DNA from: Gammaproteobacteria bacterium
Lineage (GTDB): Bacteria; Pseudomonadota; Gammaproteobacteria; Thiohalorhabdales; Thiohalorhabdaceae
DNA length: 6,327 nucleotides
Assembly: GCA_018609925.1 (NCBI GenBank)
Contig: JAHEOG010000017.1
Location: forward strand, 1-6,327
Direction: 5' to 3'
Under the pieces are notes generated by a model that was given only the letters and a program-made list of their open reading frames with translations, was not told where the DNA came from and searched no databases. Made by a program: the position numbers and the translations under genes. Shown piece after piece: positions 5,355-6,327 of this stretch. Position 1 is the first letter of the stretch. Every line of letters starts with the position of its first letter.

Positions 5355-6327
5355 ACCGCCCGGGGGCTCCCCGGAGGCGGGGGCAAGCCGTACGGCCCCC
5401 GGGCCTTCTTTCTTGGCCTGGGCCAGGGCGTCGTCGGCGCGGCTCAGCAAGGCGTCGCCGCTCTCCCCGGGCTCGCTCAGGACCGCGGCCCCCAAGCTCA
5501 GGGTGAGCCCTTCCCCCTCCAGAAGCTCGTGCCCGGAAACGGCCTGGCGAACCTTCTCGCCCAGGGCCAGGGCACCCGCCCGATCGGTATCCGGGGCCAC
5601 GATCAGGAACTGCTCACCCGCCCAGCGGGCCAGCAAGTCGGCGCGGCGGGTGAGCCCCTGGAGGATCTCGCCCAGATCCACTAGGACCCGATCGCCCTCG
5701 CTTCGGCCGACGCGGTCGTTGATCGCCTTGAAGTCATCGACATCCGCGAGGAGGACAGCCAGGGGCCGATTGTAGCGTTGCGCCCAGGCCAGGGCGTGGT
5801 CCAGGAAGTCCTCGGCCTTGAAGCGATTGGGCACCCCGGTCAGAGGATCGTGGCTGGCGCGATGGTGGAGCTGGCGTTCCATGGCCTTGCGCTCGGAGAG
5901 ATCGCGCAAAAGCACAAAGAAGTAGGCCACTGAGCCACGGGTGTCGTAGTGGGCGATCACACTCTGAAAGACGGGCACGGACCGGTCCTCCTGGTCCCGA
6001 ACGGCGCATTCGCCATGCCAGCGGCCCCGCTCCCGAGCCCGGGGCAGGGCCTCCTCCTCGAGTGTGCGCAGGGCCCCGCCCGGATACAGGGAGCTAAGGT
6101 CGGAGCCCTCCCCGCCTCCGGATTGGGCTAGCCCTTCAGCCGCCTCGTTGCGGTAGCGGATATCTCCGTCCGGGCTCAGCACCAGAACGAAATCGGGGGT
6201 TTCGCCCAACAGCTCCACCCCATAGGCGGCCTCGGGCTCGCGGATACCGGGTGCCGGGACCTCAATGTACTGCTCCGCGATCCAGCCATAGGCCCCCGTC
6301 TCGTCGGCCACCGGCACCGCACGCACC
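5349..6327 (-). CDS. PAS-GGDEF protein with AGEQF signature, 5' end outside window
   Basis: The gene is read leftward and its start lies beyond 6327. About 325 codons are visible. The GTG at 6326 is unlikely to be the start, because residues 1-23 (RAVPVADETGAYGWIAE) are the C-terminal PAC-type end of an earlier PAS module. A further PAS follows at about 36-145, with LSPDGDIRYRNEAAEGLA and the exit motif LLRDLSERKAME. The GGDEF domain begins at SHDPLTGVPNR (158-168). Its metal motif is intact (DVDDFKAIND, 195-204), and the inhibitory site RRAD (227-230) lies five residues before the signature. The signature itself is A236-G-E-Q-F240: Gly to Ala and a conservative Asp to Glu, but the invariant fourth-position Glu is Gln239. 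Diguanylate cyclase activity is doubtful but not excluded. No EAL domain follows; the protein ends soon after the GGDEF fold. It is convergent with the degenerate PAS-GGDEF gene. Confidence 0.93.
   Translation of the reverse strand, partial: VRAVPVADETGAYGWIAEQYIEVPAPGIREPEAAYGVELLGETPDFVLVLSPDGDIRYRNEAAEGLAQSGGGEGSDLSSLYPGGALRTLEEEALPRARERGRWHGECAVRDQEDRSVPVFQSVIAHYDTRGSVAYFFVLLRDLSERKAMERQLHHRASHDPLTGVPNRFKAEDFLDHALAWAQRYNRPLAVLLADVDDFKAINDRVGRSEGDRVLVDLGEILQGLTRRADLLARWAGEQFLIVAPDTDRAGALALGEKVRQAVSGHELLEGEGLTLSLGAAVLSEPGESGDALLSRADDALAQAKKEGPGAVRLAPASGEPPGGA

Noticed and set aside
5015..5775. Overlapping plus-strand open frames running past the end of the 702-aa PAS-GGDEF gene
   Set aside because: They are low-complexity Arg/Gly/Ser/Pro products in the shadow of two clear GGDEF domains encoded in other frames.
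1..6327. Mobile element, CRISPR, toxin-antitoxin or defence system
   Set aside because: I saw no transposase, integrase, regularly spaced repeat array, terminal inverted repeats or defence-family motif. All five genes are transport, signalling or unknown membrane proteins.

Overview
The window is GC-rich, dense protein-coding DNA with GC-biased third codon positions. It looks chromosomal and comes from a high-GC proteobacterium. A gammaproteobacterium of the halophilic or sulfur-oxidising kind is my guess, but nothing in the sequence fixes the taxon. I see no RNA genes, insertion sequences, CRISPR arrays or phage genes.

Left half (1-1901), ion homeostasis. A CPA2-type (KefB-like) monovalent cation:proton antiporter runs leftward from a GTG at 765 and leaves the window at base 1. 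A cation diffusion facilitator of the ZnT9/SLC30A9-like subgroup runs rightward from 954. The two are divergent across 188 bp (766-953). They suggest cation/pH and divalent-metal handling at the membrane, although no shared regulation can be shown.

Middle (1902-3221). An unrecognised membrane-anchored protein (intact ORF 1987-3063) has an N-terminal transmembrane anchor, a charged and aromatic soluble part, a Gly/Ala-rich stretch and a second hydrophobic segment. Its 5' end appears frameshifted. A well-placed AAGGA site and an ATG at 1970 open a reading frame with good codon use. That frame meets the long ORF only if one G is added to, or read twice in, the five-G run at 2067-2071. After it lies an AT-richer intergenic stretch carrying a near-consensus sigma70 promoter (TTGACA, 17 bp, TATAGA) and two pairs of short direct repeats.

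Right half (3222-6327), c-di-GMP-type signalling. Two multidomain PAS-GGDEF proteins face each other tail to tail, 18 bp apart. The first (3222-5330, 702 aa) has about four PAS-like modules and a GGDEF domain whose signature is replaced by EDRRI. The second (minus strand, 5349 to beyond 6327) has at least two PAS modules and a GGDEF domain reading AGEQF. Both keep an RxxD inhibitory-site motif. The first is very probably catalytically dead and may act as a c-di-GMP receptor or sensor scaffold. The activity of the second is doubtful but open.

The main points of interest are the apparent frameshift in the unknown membrane protein, the convergent pair of degenerate GGDEF proteins that may be diverged paralogues, and the repeat-decorated promoter in front of the first of them.
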